Below, in pieces: positions 1 to 5,750 of a stretch of 21,156 bases of DNA. The notes beneath the pieces are model-generated. The model did not search any database, was not told the DNA's origin, and saw nothing but the letters and a program-made list of their open reading frames with translations. Made by a program: the position numbers and the translations under genes. Source of the stretch: a virus; IMG/VR virus record IMGVR_UViG_3300043219_000304, positions 1 through 21,156 of that record. One strand, written 5' to 3'. The stretch's first letter is position 1, and each line of letters starts with the position of its first letter.

Positions 1-527
1 ATATTATTTAGACCATTTCCATCTTTATGATCAGGCATGTGTCCTTTCTCTGATGGGCATAGTATTTGATGCATCATAATAGTCTTCTTACCATAAAACT
101 TTTGTTGATCTATTGGGATGTTAGCAACAGCATAATATGTATTTGCCTTTGCTACTCTAAACCAGCAGATGCTTTTCACTTTATCATAATTTTCTTTATC
201 TATAATAGCGTAATCATCACAGTTGAAGAAATAAATTTTAATGTAAGCACCACAATCTTCTGCAATGTTTATTTTGTGATTCTTAATGTGAGTTTTTCGT
301 ACAGCTTCCTTTTGTAGACAGCCACAACTCTTAGTTTTATTTCCTACCAAGTCTGCTCTTCTAATAGATCTTATACTCCCACTGGGACATGAGCATTTAC
401 ATGAGTACTTCCAATCAGAAGGGCAGATATTTGCCTCGCCATTAATCTTACTATCCTCATCCACCTCAATAATGGTAAGTCTCCCAAATTCCATTCCTGC
501 TTCTAAGTACTTAGGATACTTTGCCAT
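1..527 (-). CDS. HNH homing endonuclease-like protein, C-terminus cut off by window edge
   Basis: The reading frame starts at ATG 527-525 and stays open for 175 codons to the window edge, so the C-terminus is missing. Residues 43-70 hold a Cys cluster (CKCSC, then SCGC), the pattern of the N-terminal zinc-binding module of many phage HNH proteins. Near the cut end is an HNH_3-like signature: MMHQILC at 152-157 followed by DHKDGNGLNN, with His153, Asp166 and His167 as the expected catalytic and metal ligands. Such free-standing enzymes nick or cut DNA and spread themselves between phage genomes. The start overlaps the RNA ligase 1 stop codon as TGATG, so translation is probably coupled. Whether the enzyme is intact cannot be judged without the missing part. 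Confidence 0.8.
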   Translation of the reverse strand, partial: MAKYPKYLEAGMEFGRLTIIEVDEDSKINGEANICPSDWKYSCKCSCPSGSIRSIRRADLVGNKTKSCGCLQKEAVRKTHIKNHKINIAEDCGAYIKIYFFNCDDYAIIDKENYDKVKSICWFRVAKANTYYAVANIPIDQQKFYGKKTIMMHQILCPSEKGHMPDHKDGNGLNN

Positions 528-1639
528 CAAATAGCCTTTATCAACTTCTCTGAGGGGAAGTCCTCATAGTATTCCGCTACAGTCCCCACACTTCCATCTA
601 GCCATTTAAAAGCAAGATCTTTATATGGTGTACCTACAACTAAGGTAGCAAATCTTTTTCTATTTGCTAATTCCTTATCAGAAAAGCTCTTAAGATATTT
701 CAAGAATCCTTCTGCTTCTGCCATGTACAGATCATACTTATCCTTTACAGATGCCAAAACATTTTTGTATTCAGGAAAGTAAGTAAGCACCTCAGCCATC
801 TCATTCTTTCTTATGATATCCAAAGCTCTCTTTTCTGTAAAGATCCCCTCTCCCCTCATATGGTGCAAATGAACGTATACTTCACCTTTAATCTTAATTC
901 GATTGAAATATTTATCACAAACTACAATACCTTCTTTATCAGTCCCAAAATCTTGTACCAGATCTATACAATCCTCAAGATTGGCTAGATCATATTCTTG
1001 CAGACTACTCACTATAGCACTTATGGCAAGATGGTTCTTCTCTTCCCCTGTTTTATTGTCCTTGGAAGAAAGATAGAATATCTTTGGAGAATCATATCGT
1101 ACCACCACTCTGTTAGAGGGAGTACACAATTCAAAGATATGCGTTTCATCTTCAAGATCATTAAGGAAGCTGAAATTCTGTACATTGTAATTAACCATTA
1201 AGGTATTGATGAACAGTGCTCCAAAACTGTCAATAGGAATTCCTTCATCATTGAAAGTAAGTTCCTGAAGCCCTGCATTAAATCCATTTATTGTCCCATT
1301 GGTAGCAATGAACCATCCACCATTTATACAGTATAGTTTTATGATGCTTCCATCTTCCTTAGAAGTAGCTCGTGCAGATTTCCAATCAATTTCTGGAACG
1401 TAACTCTCACCATAATTTCCAAACTTATGAAAGGGATGACATACTATTTCCCAAGTACCTTCCCGAAGGATAATTCCTCTACATTCTCGCACTAATGGCT
1501 TGTGAAAATCTGATTTAATTTGGTTATACTTAAATATGACTAATCCGTTATCTTTCTTAACCTTTATAGCATAATCTCTTTCTAAAAGCTCCTCATAGTT
1601 CTCTGGATGCTCTTTACAAAACTCTTGTATTTTTAACAT
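527..1639 (-). CDS. rnlA: T4 Rnl1-family RNA ligase
   Basis: This 370-residue protein is close to the 374 residues of T4 RNA ligase 1. The nucleotidyltransferase motifs are all visible: motif I KEDGS with the adenylated lysine at about K94, an upstream RECRGII near 51-57, motif IIIa HIFEL near 167-171, motif IV EGIVV near 236-240 and motif V RIKIKG near 247-252. The family joins 3'-OH to 5'-phosphate RNA ends using ATP. In T4 it seals tRNA that the host anticodon nuclease PrrC has cut, after Pnkp has healed the ends. Pnkp lies just upstream here, separated only by a frame-broken small gene. The ribosome binding site AAGGAG at 1645-1650 overlaps the stop codon of that broken gene. The family call is firm; tRNA as the substrate is inferred from T4. 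Confidence 0.93.
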   Translation of the reverse strand: MLKIQEFCKEHPENYEELLERDYAIKVKKDNGLVIFKYNQIKSDFHKPLVRECRGIILREGTWEIVCHPFHKFGNYGESYVPEIDWKSARATSKEDGSIIKLYCINGGWFIATNGTINGFNAGLQELTFNDEGIPIDSFGALFINTLMVNYNVQNFSFLNDLEDETHIFELCTPSNRVVVRYDSPKIFYLSSKDNKTGEEKNHLAISAIVSSLQEYDLANLEDCIDLVQDFGTDKEGIVVCDKYFNRIKIKGEVYVHLHHMRGEGIFTEKRALDIIRKNEMAEVLTYFPEYKNVLASVKDKYDLYMAEAEGFLKYLKSFSDKELANRKRFATLVVGTPYKDLAFKWLDGSVGTVAEYYEDFPSEKLIKAI

Positions 1640-1648
1640 TTGTGCTCC

Positions 1649-1925
1649 TTAGTAATTAAATTTCTTTTTCCATTTATATAAAGTTTGGAAAGGCATCTCT
1701 ATTGTGCTAGAAATTTCTGGAATGGTCAACCCTTTCTCTTTAAAATACTATTAAGCCTATCTACGTGCTCAGAATAAGAAAGTCTCCTTATAGTGTGTTC
1801 TATACCATCACTGCCAGTATAAGATAAAAAATTCTCCCTCTTTTAGGGACATGTATTCTCTCATTTTTCCAGCATATTTTATGTCCATTATACGCTTTTA
1901 TTTGTTCATCTGACAAAACTCTCAT
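1649..1925 (-). pseudogene. Frame-broken small gene with C-terminal helix-turn-helix-like segment
   Basis: A strong ribosome binding site (AAAGGAGA) precedes ATG 1925-1923. The first frame encodes 41 residues (MRVLSDEQIKAYNGHK...) and stops at 1802-1800. From about 1831 the minus-1 frame carries plausible coding sequence (SYTGSDGIEHTIRRLSYSEH...) to a TGA at 1728-1726. The next minus-1 frame then continues as LTIPEISSTIEMPFQTLYKW... to TAA 1651-1649, which resembles the HTH tail of phage DNA-binding or homing proteins. Adding one base in the T6 run (minus strand, 1831-1826) and one in the AAAGGG run (1735-1730) would give a single protein of about 91 residues. The three frames may reflect decay, sequence error or frameshifting. 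The middle frame has no start codon of its own. Function is unknown. Confidence 0.6.
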
Positions 1926-1941
1926 AAGAATCTCCTTTTTT

Positions 1942-2823
1942 TTAAAATTCAGTGTGGTAAATTCTATCATCAATATTAAATACGGTAAGTCCCATACTTT
2001 TCCATTCTCTGACCATAATCGGACGATCATCAAATACACCACACACAACAAAGCCCTTTCTGGCAACATGCTGGTCAAATAATTCCCGTTTAATAATAGC
2101 ATCTTTCCTACTGTCACCTTTGGCTCGCATGTATAATCCCTCGTATGGGATGATATAATCATCTAACCACTTTTCAGTAAGTTCTCGGCAAGAGCTATCT
2201 CTCCCAGACATAATGTAGATCGTATTTCCGGTTCTATGTAGTAGTCTCAAAATTAGAGCTACATCTACCCTTAACTTATCTTCTCCTACCCGATCCCACA
2301 TAAAAGGTTTTCTACCATTCATTTGAGCAAGGGAGCCATCCAAATCAAAAATATAAAGTTGATTTAAATTTCCATCTCTGGGGTCTGCCTGATGCTTTTT
2401 GTTTTCCCTAACATCAAAATGTCTCATCCAAGTATTTTGAATGATACTAGCACCAAGACTATTCTCACGCTTAAGATCGTTCTCAATACATTTTTCCAAA
2501 GGCACATCTAGAAAACTTTTAATTTCAAATTCCACAGCCGGATAGTACCCTTTAATTACTGCCTTTCTCTCTTTGATTTTTTCCATACTTAAATTCATGG
2601 AATCAATAATTGCATTCTTCCCACTATCCAAAATAGATAGAATCATTTCCTTCTCAACCTTGGAGATGAACTTCTCATTTTTGGCATTAAAATGAATATT
2701 ATCAAACATCAGCCGGAGATCGTCCCTGCATACTCGTTTCCAATTAGGGTCTTGAGCACGTTTCTTAGCATACGTACTCTTCCCTGATCCTTGAATACCA
2801 CGCATAAATAATACTTTACTCAC
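1942..2823 (-). CDS. pseT: Polynucleotide 5'-kinase / 3'-phosphatase (T4 Pnkp type)
   Basis: The 293-residue protein has the two-domain order of T4 Pnkp (301 residues). The N-terminal P-loop kinase has Walker A GIQGSGKST at 9-17, with K15 and S16 at the same positions as in T4, and RDD at 33-35, whose last Asp matches the T4 general base. The C-terminal HAD phosphatase has DLDGSLA at 160-166, with D160 and D162 as nucleophile and acid, SGRDS near 206 and FDDRP near 264. It removes 2',3'-cyclic or 3'-phosphate and phosphorylates 5'-OH ends, preparing broken tRNA for ligase. The start is GTG at 2823-2821 behind GGAGGG, inside the end of the lipoprotein gene (8-base overlap). RNA ligase 1 lies downstream in the same operon. 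Confidence 0.95.
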   Translation of the reverse strand: MSKVLFMRGIQGSGKSTYAKKRAQDPNWKRVCRDDLRLMFDNIHFNAKNEKFISKVEKEMILSILDSGKNAIIDSMNLSMEKIKERKAVIKGYYPAVEFEIKSFLDVPLEKCIENDLKRENSLGASIIQNTWMRHFDVRENKKHQADPRDGNLNQLYIFDLDGSLAQMNGRKPFMWDRVGEDKLRVDVALILRLLHRTGNTIYIMSGRDSSCRELTEKWLDDYIIPYEGLYMRAKGDSRKDAIIKRELFDQHVARKGFVVCGVFDDRPIMVREWKSMGLTVFNIDDRIYHTEF

Positions 2824-3073
2824 TAGTTCCCTCCTGCACTAATAACATAGGGGTGATAGCCAGAGTATTGGCAGAGAAGACACCTACGTTGTACACGTAA
2901 AACAATTTTCCATTATTGGACACAACAATATGACTATCATTATCTATTCGATATATTGTATCTTCTGGAAAAGCTTTAAGTACAGCTTCTCTGCATTTTA
3001 GCTCATCATATCCATCACATCCTACAAATGTAAAAATTGATAGCGTGATAATTATCATTAATAATTTTTTCAT
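2816..3073 (-). CDS. Small predicted lipoprotein
   Basis: This 85-residue protein starts at ATG 3073-3071, behind GAAGGAG, and has a signal peptide: MKK, a hydrophobic run LLMIIITLSIFTF, then VGC with Cys19 as the likely lipidation site. The residue after Cys is Asp; in enterobacteria an Asp at +2 keeps a lipoprotein at the inner membrane, but the host is unknown. The rest is a small soluble domain with no family I recognise. It is the first gene after the promoter at 3099-3127 and overlaps the Pnkp start by 8 bases, so it leads the RNA-repair operon. A longer upstream start would place the promoter inside the gene and was not chosen. Confidence 0.75.
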   Translation of the reverse strand: MKKLLMIIITLSIFTFVGCDGYDELKCREAVLKAFPEDTIYRIDNDSHIVVSNNGKLFYVYNVGVFSANTLAITPMLLVQEGTSE

Positions 3074-3098
3074 ACATTCTCCTTCATTCTTTTTAATA

Positions 3099-3127
3099 AG
3101 TATACCATGATAATGTTTTCTTGTCAA
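3099..3127 (-). promoter_or_regulatory. Sigma70-type promoter for lipoprotein/Pnkp/Rnl1 operon
   Basis: On the minus strand TTGACA (3127-3122) is followed by a 17-base spacer and TATACT (3104-3099). It lies directly downstream of the terminator at 3139-3161 and about 26 bases upstream of the lipoprotein ATG. The match to consensus is 6/6 at -35 and 5/6 at -10. Confidence 0.85.
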
Positions 3128-3138
3128 GTATATTTGTT

Positions 3139-3161
3139 AAAAAGGAGGAGCCGAAGCTCCT
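3139..3161 (-). terminator. Rho-independent terminator with UUCG tetraloop
   Basis: On the minus strand AGGAGC-TTCG-GCTCCT forms a perfect 6-bp stem with a UUCG loop (3161-3146), followed by CC and a T-tract. It begins 9 bases beyond the stop codon of the SPFH gene and just before the next promoter, so it separates two transcription units. Confidence 0.88.
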
Positions 3162-3169
3162 ATACTTAT

Positions 3170-4444
3170 TTACTGGTTCTTAACTGTTTCAGAAATATTC
3201 ATGAAAGATTCAAGACCAATGGCATCAAAAGGATTCATGGGAGATCCTTCACCACCACCAAAGATCATCATATCAGGAAGATCTATATTTGACATATTCC
3301 TAGATACTACATCAGCGATTTTGAAATTCCATTCTGCTTTCTGCTGTGGTGTAAGTCCTGCTCTTACTTTTAATGCATTGGCATCTGCTTCAGCTTTTTC
3401 TTTAACAAGTCGCTGTGTAGCTGACTCTCTGGCTTCAGCAGTTGCAAGTTTAGCAACATTAAGATCCCTTTGGGCATTCATCTCAGCAACTTCTTTTGCC
3501 TGTTCTGCTTTAAGTTTAGCAACTGCCTTCGCTTTCTCAGCCTGTGTTACGGCAGTGATCTTAGCAACTTCTTCAGTAGCTCTTGCTTTGGCAATATCGG
3601 CTTCACCCTGAGCTTCAGCAGTTAAAGCATCCTGTACGGCTTTTTCAGCATTTGTAATAGCAACAGCTTTTTCCTGTTCCGCTTTTTTCTTCTGGGAGAT
3701 CAAGCTATCAATAGTTTCATCATAATCAATATCTTTTAAAGTATGGTTAACAAGCTCAAGACCATACTCTTTGAAGATACCTGGTTTGATAATAATAGGA
3801 AACCCATCAGCATCAGTTTTAATAACTACTCTTGTAGAAGATGCCATGATTACATTACCTTCTTCATCTTCTTCATTTGTTGGAGTTAGTACTTTTTCAA
3901 TAATTGTTGCATACAACCCATTGGCAATCTGATCTGTTATCAGTTGTGAAAACTCTCCACGGCGTGTTGAATATGTTTCATCAGCTTTAAATGTGGAAGC
4001 AGTCTGTTTAGAAACTTCAATTATCCATTGCCGTACCTGTGCAGATAAAGAAGCAAATCCTCTATAGTTTCTATGTATCTTAATAATAGGGACATCTCCT
4101 AAAGGCATTCTCCACTGGGTGACAGAACCTATCTCTGCTGTACCACCATCACCAAACCGAACAGTGGTTGCATTAGTTTCTGCACCTTTACCACCATCAA
4201 GCGCATCATTTGATAAGTACGTCTCTGATGTTCTGTAGTACTCTGTGATCTTACCAAACATCTGAAGGTAAAGCCCCTCTTCTGCTCTTGTGGTTAGCGT
4301 TCCAGTCAAGGTCGCCTGTTTTACATGGATCTCTCCACCATCTACTGTCTCAACAATTGACTGTGAGAAGAGTAACACTACAATAAGTGCAATAACTCCT
4401 CCCCCTATAATTCCTATTCTATTTGGGTTCATTTTTATATTCAT
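3170..4444 (-). CDS. SPFH/band-7 (prohibitin-like) membrane protein
   Basis: The 424-residue protein has one N-terminal transmembrane segment (about residues 10-27) and a beta-rich SPFH/band-7 region to about 245. A long Ala/Glu/Lys-rich coiled coil follows from about 255 to 365 (QKKKAEQEKAVAIT, AEAQGEADIAKARA), then a C-terminal part with a Gly-rich GGGEG and Pro/Met segment. This is the architecture of flotillin, prohibitin and HflC/K, which form ring-shaped membrane scaffolds. It follows a 77-residue membrane/coiled-coil gene, and its ribosome binding site AAGGAG overlaps that gene's stop. It ends at a strong terminator, so it closes the cassette begun at 5027-5055. The family is clear; a role in membrane remodelling or superinfection is only inference. 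Confidence 0.85.
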   Translation of the reverse strand: MNIKMNPNRIGIIGGGVIALIVVLLFSQSIVETVDGGEIHVKQATLTGTLTTRAEEGLYLQMFGKITEYYRTSETYLSNDALDGGKGAETNATTVRFGDGGTAEIGSVTQWRMPLGDVPIIKIHRNYRGFASLSAQVRQWIIEVSKQTASTFKADETYSTRRGEFSQLITDQIANGLYATIIEKVLTPTNEEDEEGNVIMASSTRVVIKTDADGFPIIIKPGIFKEYGLELVNHTLKDIDYDETIDSLISQKKKAEQEKAVAITNAEKAVQDALTAEAQGEADIAKARATEEVAKITAVTQAEKAKAVAKLKAEQAKEVAEMNAQRDLNVAKLATAEARESATQRLVKEKAEADANALKVRAGLTPQQKAEWNFKIADVVSRNMSNIDLPDMMIFGGGEGSPMNPFDAIGLESFMNISETVKNQ

Positions 4445-4457
4445 ATATTATTTCTCC

Positions 4458-4691
4458 TTATTTTGTTTCTTCCATAAATTCGGAAACTTTGGCTTTTTCT
4501 TTCTGTACTTTCTTAAGGTCTACATCCTTCACATTCTTATACAATTCATTTTCAATTTCTATTTCTTCTTTTCTTTTTCTTATTTCCTCCCTCTTTTCAT
4601 CTCTACCTATTTCATTCCATTTCTTAAGTCCCCATTTATAAAATATATAGAAAGCTAATAATGGAATACCAATACTTAATATTATTGACAT
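4458..4691 (-). CDS. Small single-pass membrane protein with coiled coil
   Basis: This 77-residue protein starts at ATG 4691 behind AGGAGG. Residues 3-20 form a hydrophobic membrane segment, then a Lys/Arg-rich stretch, then a strongly charged helix from about 29 to 75 (Glu/Lys/Arg heptads) likely to be a coiled coil facing the cytoplasm. I know no family for it. It sits immediately upstream of the SPFH gene, whose coiled coil it might contact; that is inference from position and composition. Confidence 0.75.
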   Translation of the reverse strand: MSIILSIGIPLLAFYIFYKWGLKKWNEIGRDEKREEIRKRKEEIEIENELYKNVKDVDLKKVQKEKAKVSEFMEETK

Positions 4692-4701
4692 TTATTTCCT
4701 C

Positions 4702-4857
4702 CTAACTAAACATATTAAATGCAACTCTCCATAAAATAACTAAAACAACTACAAGACATGTGTTCCTTAAACTGAATCCCAATCCCCCAAAATCATACAC
4801 AGGACATCCCAATGCAGATGTTACTGCACCTATGACAAAAGCTCCTATCATATACAT
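4702..4857 (-). CDS. 51-residue membrane microprotein
   Basis: ATG 4857-4855 follows AAGGAG by 7 bases and the frame runs 51 codons to TAG 4704-4702. The product is very hydrophobic: an N-terminal segment (IGAFVIGAVTSALG) and a second, clearer membrane segment near residues 33-50 (NTCLVVVLVILWRVAF), split by a Gly-rich turn. It is the first gene after the promoter 4888-4916 and is followed directly by the 77-residue membrane protein and the SPFH gene. Function unknown. The ribosome binding site and promoter spacing make it a credible gene. Confidence 0.7.
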   Translation of the reverse strand: MYMIGAFVIGAVTSALGCPVYDFGGLGFSLRNTCLVVVLVILWRVAFNMFS

Positions 4858-4887
4858 ACTTTATCTCCTTATCTTTAAGATGTTTTA

Positions 4888-4916
4888 AATATAACACATC
4901 TATTTAGTTTTGTCAA
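4888..4916 (-). promoter_or_regulatory. Sigma70-type promoter P2 for membrane cassette
   Basis: On the minus strand TTGACA (4916-4911), a 17-base spacer and TATATT (4893-4888). From the -35 box through the spacer it repeats promoter P1 at 5027-5055 for 22 bases, then again TAT after one mismatch. It lies about 30 bases upstream of the 51-residue membrane gene. Confidence 0.88.
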
Positions 4917-4988
4917 TCCCTATTCGGGGATACTTTAAATAATATTCCTTTTCACTAGCTACCTTTTTGCAGTGTTCATGAGAAACAT
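4900..4988 (-). pseudogene. Candidate broken micro-gene or 9-codon leader ORF between twin promoters
   Basis: A consensus ribosome binding site AGGAGG (5000-4995) lies 6 bases before ATG 4988-4986, but this frame is only 9 codons (MFLMNTAKR, stop TAG 4961-4959). The adjacent frame stays open to TAG 4902-4900 and reads like protein (SHEHCKKVASEKEYYLKYPR, then IGIDKTK). One extra T in the TTT after ATG would join them into about 29 residues. The stop codon then falls inside promoter P2, just as the upstream microprotein's stop falls inside P1. It may be a decayed gene, a sequence error, or a genuine leader peptide. Confidence 0.4.
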
Positions 4989-4999
4989 GTGATACCTCC

Positions 5000-5021
5000 T
5001 AACTTACTCATTTCTAAGTTA
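5000..5021 (-). promoter_or_regulatory. Hairpin at the predicted 5' end of the P1 transcript
   Basis: On the minus strand TAACTTA (5021-5015) pairs with TAAGTTA (5006-5000), a perfect 7-bp stem with an 8-base loop. It starts about 6 bases after the P1 -10 box, so it should be the first structure in the RNA, and it abuts the AGGAGG at 5000-4995. It could stabilise the mRNA or modulate the leader ORF. Confidence 0.45.
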
Positions 5022-5026
5022 ATCTA

Positions 5027-5055
5027 AGAATAGCACATCTATTTAGTTTTGTCAA
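5027..5055 (-). promoter_or_regulatory. Sigma70-type promoter P1
   Basis: On the minus strand TTGACA (5055-5050), a 17-base spacer and TATTCT (5032-5027). The promoter overlaps the last codons and stop of the Cys-rich microprotein gene. Its first 22 bases are identical to those of P2 about 139 bases downstream, so this is a tandem promoter duplication. Confidence 0.85.
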
Positions 5056-5191
5056 CTAGTTTTTTGTCACGTACAGTTCCTCCAGAAACACAACCACCAT
5101 CAGCTCCTCTATATCCATATACACAATACCCAACTAAACATCGTTTAGATCTCCCAAGATACAAAGGGCATACTTTAGGTTTATTTTCCAT
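5039..5191 (-). CDS. 50-residue Cys-rich microprotein
   Basis: ATG 5191-5189 overlaps the last codons of the dNMP kinase gene, and the frame runs 50 codons to TAG 5041-5039. The product MENKPKVCPLYLG... has Cys at 8, 18, 23 and 34, spaced as in a small metal-binding or disulphide-stabilised fold, with a Gly-rich centre (GYRGADGGCVSGGT) and a charged tail. The C-terminal VDKTK and stop are encoded by the P1 promoter DNA. No family recognised. Credible because of the overlap with its neighbour and the patterned Cys; the start could be coupled to kinase termination. Confidence 0.6.
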   Translation of the reverse strand: MENKPKVCPLYLGRSKRCLVGYCVYGYRGADGGCVSGGTVRDKKLVDKTK

Positions 5192-5750
5192 AAGCCAGCC
5201 TTGGATACAGCATTCCTATCTTTGACTGTAAACCGGCTATGGTTGAATCATTGTAAATAACACTGTCAGGAACGATACTGTCTATTTCCATTTCAGAGGA
5301 ATGTGTATCGATAGAGATAAGTCCCTCTCGTTCCAGTTTAATAATATGTCCTCCCATAGATTTAATGGTGTTGGCTTCATTTAAGAATCTAACATCAGAT
5401 ATAACTACATTTGGCTTCTCTGTAAAAGAATCATACCAGTACTGAAATCTTTTTACCCAGATATCGGACCCTATCAATTCCTTGAATAATGGTAATATCT
5501 CTTGTAGCCTTTGCCTGAATAATTCTGTGCCCATAGCTTGTTGTGCCTGTCTGGGAGAGATATTCCATCTAGGGTCAATTGTCTCTTTATATTTTCCATT
5601 AACCCATTCATCATCCCAAAGGAAGATTTCTGCCACTGATGTTTTAATTGGATCTGCAAATTTGTATCTGGTAAATCCAAATTGATCTATCAAATAATCT
5701 GCTACCTCATCTTTCCCTGATCTTTTTTTTCCTACTATTCCTAGTATCAT
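5181..5750 (-). CDS. Deoxynucleoside monophosphate kinase (T4 gp1-like)
   Basis: A 189-residue P-loop kinase: Walker A GKKRSGKDE at 7-15, the FADPIK segment at 31-36 typical of phage dNMP kinases, SDVRFLNEA at 118-126 (Walker B/base region) and the HSSE motif at 150-153. The family transfers phosphate from ATP to dNMPs, feeding dNTP synthesis for phage replication. The length agrees with phage relatives of T4 gene 1 (which is longer, 241 residues). ATG 5750-5748 overlaps the RNA ligase 2 stop by 4 bases (ATGA), so the two are co-translated. Which bases it accepts cannot be told from sequence. Confidence 0.85.
   Translation of the reverse strand: MILGIVGKKRSGKDEVADYLIDQFGFTRYKFADPIKTSVAEIFLWDDEWVNGKYKETIDPRWNISPRQAQQAMGTELFRQRLQEILPLFKELIGSDIWVKRFQYWYDSFTEKPNVVISDVRFLNEANTIKSMGGHIIKLEREGLISIDTHSSEMEIDSIVPDSVIYNDSTIAGLQSKIGMLYPRLAYGK

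Noticed and set aside
66-317. Plus-strand open frame of 83 codons
   Set aside because: It lies antisense to the HNH endonuclease frame, which has clear motifs; the plus-strand translation is low-complexity hydrophobic with no ribosome binding site.
1800-2162. Minus-strand frame of 120 codons overlapping the Pnkp end
   Set aside because: Most of it is an alternate frame of the Pnkp phosphatase domain. Only the last 41 codons, from the ATG at 1925 with its own ribosome binding site, are kept as part of the broken gene.
3201-3611. Plus-strand open frame of 136 codons, Ala/Ser-rich
   Set aside because: It is the antisense shadow of the Ala/Glu/Lys-rich coiled coil of the SPFH gene.
4290-4658. 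Plus-strand hydrophobic frame resembling a membrane protein
   Set aside because: Antisense of the charged coiled-coil gene and SPFH start; Phe/Ile/Ser richness is the expected complement of Lys/Glu codons, and there is no promoter or ribosome binding site on the plus strand.
4921-4936. Short inverted repeat ATCCC/GGGAT next to the P2 -35 box
   Set aside because: The stem is 5 bp with no T-tract; it may be chance and is not a supported terminator or operator.
5474-5680. Minus-strand frame inside the dNMP kinase gene
   Set aside because: It is a second-frame shadow of a gene with clear kinase motifs.
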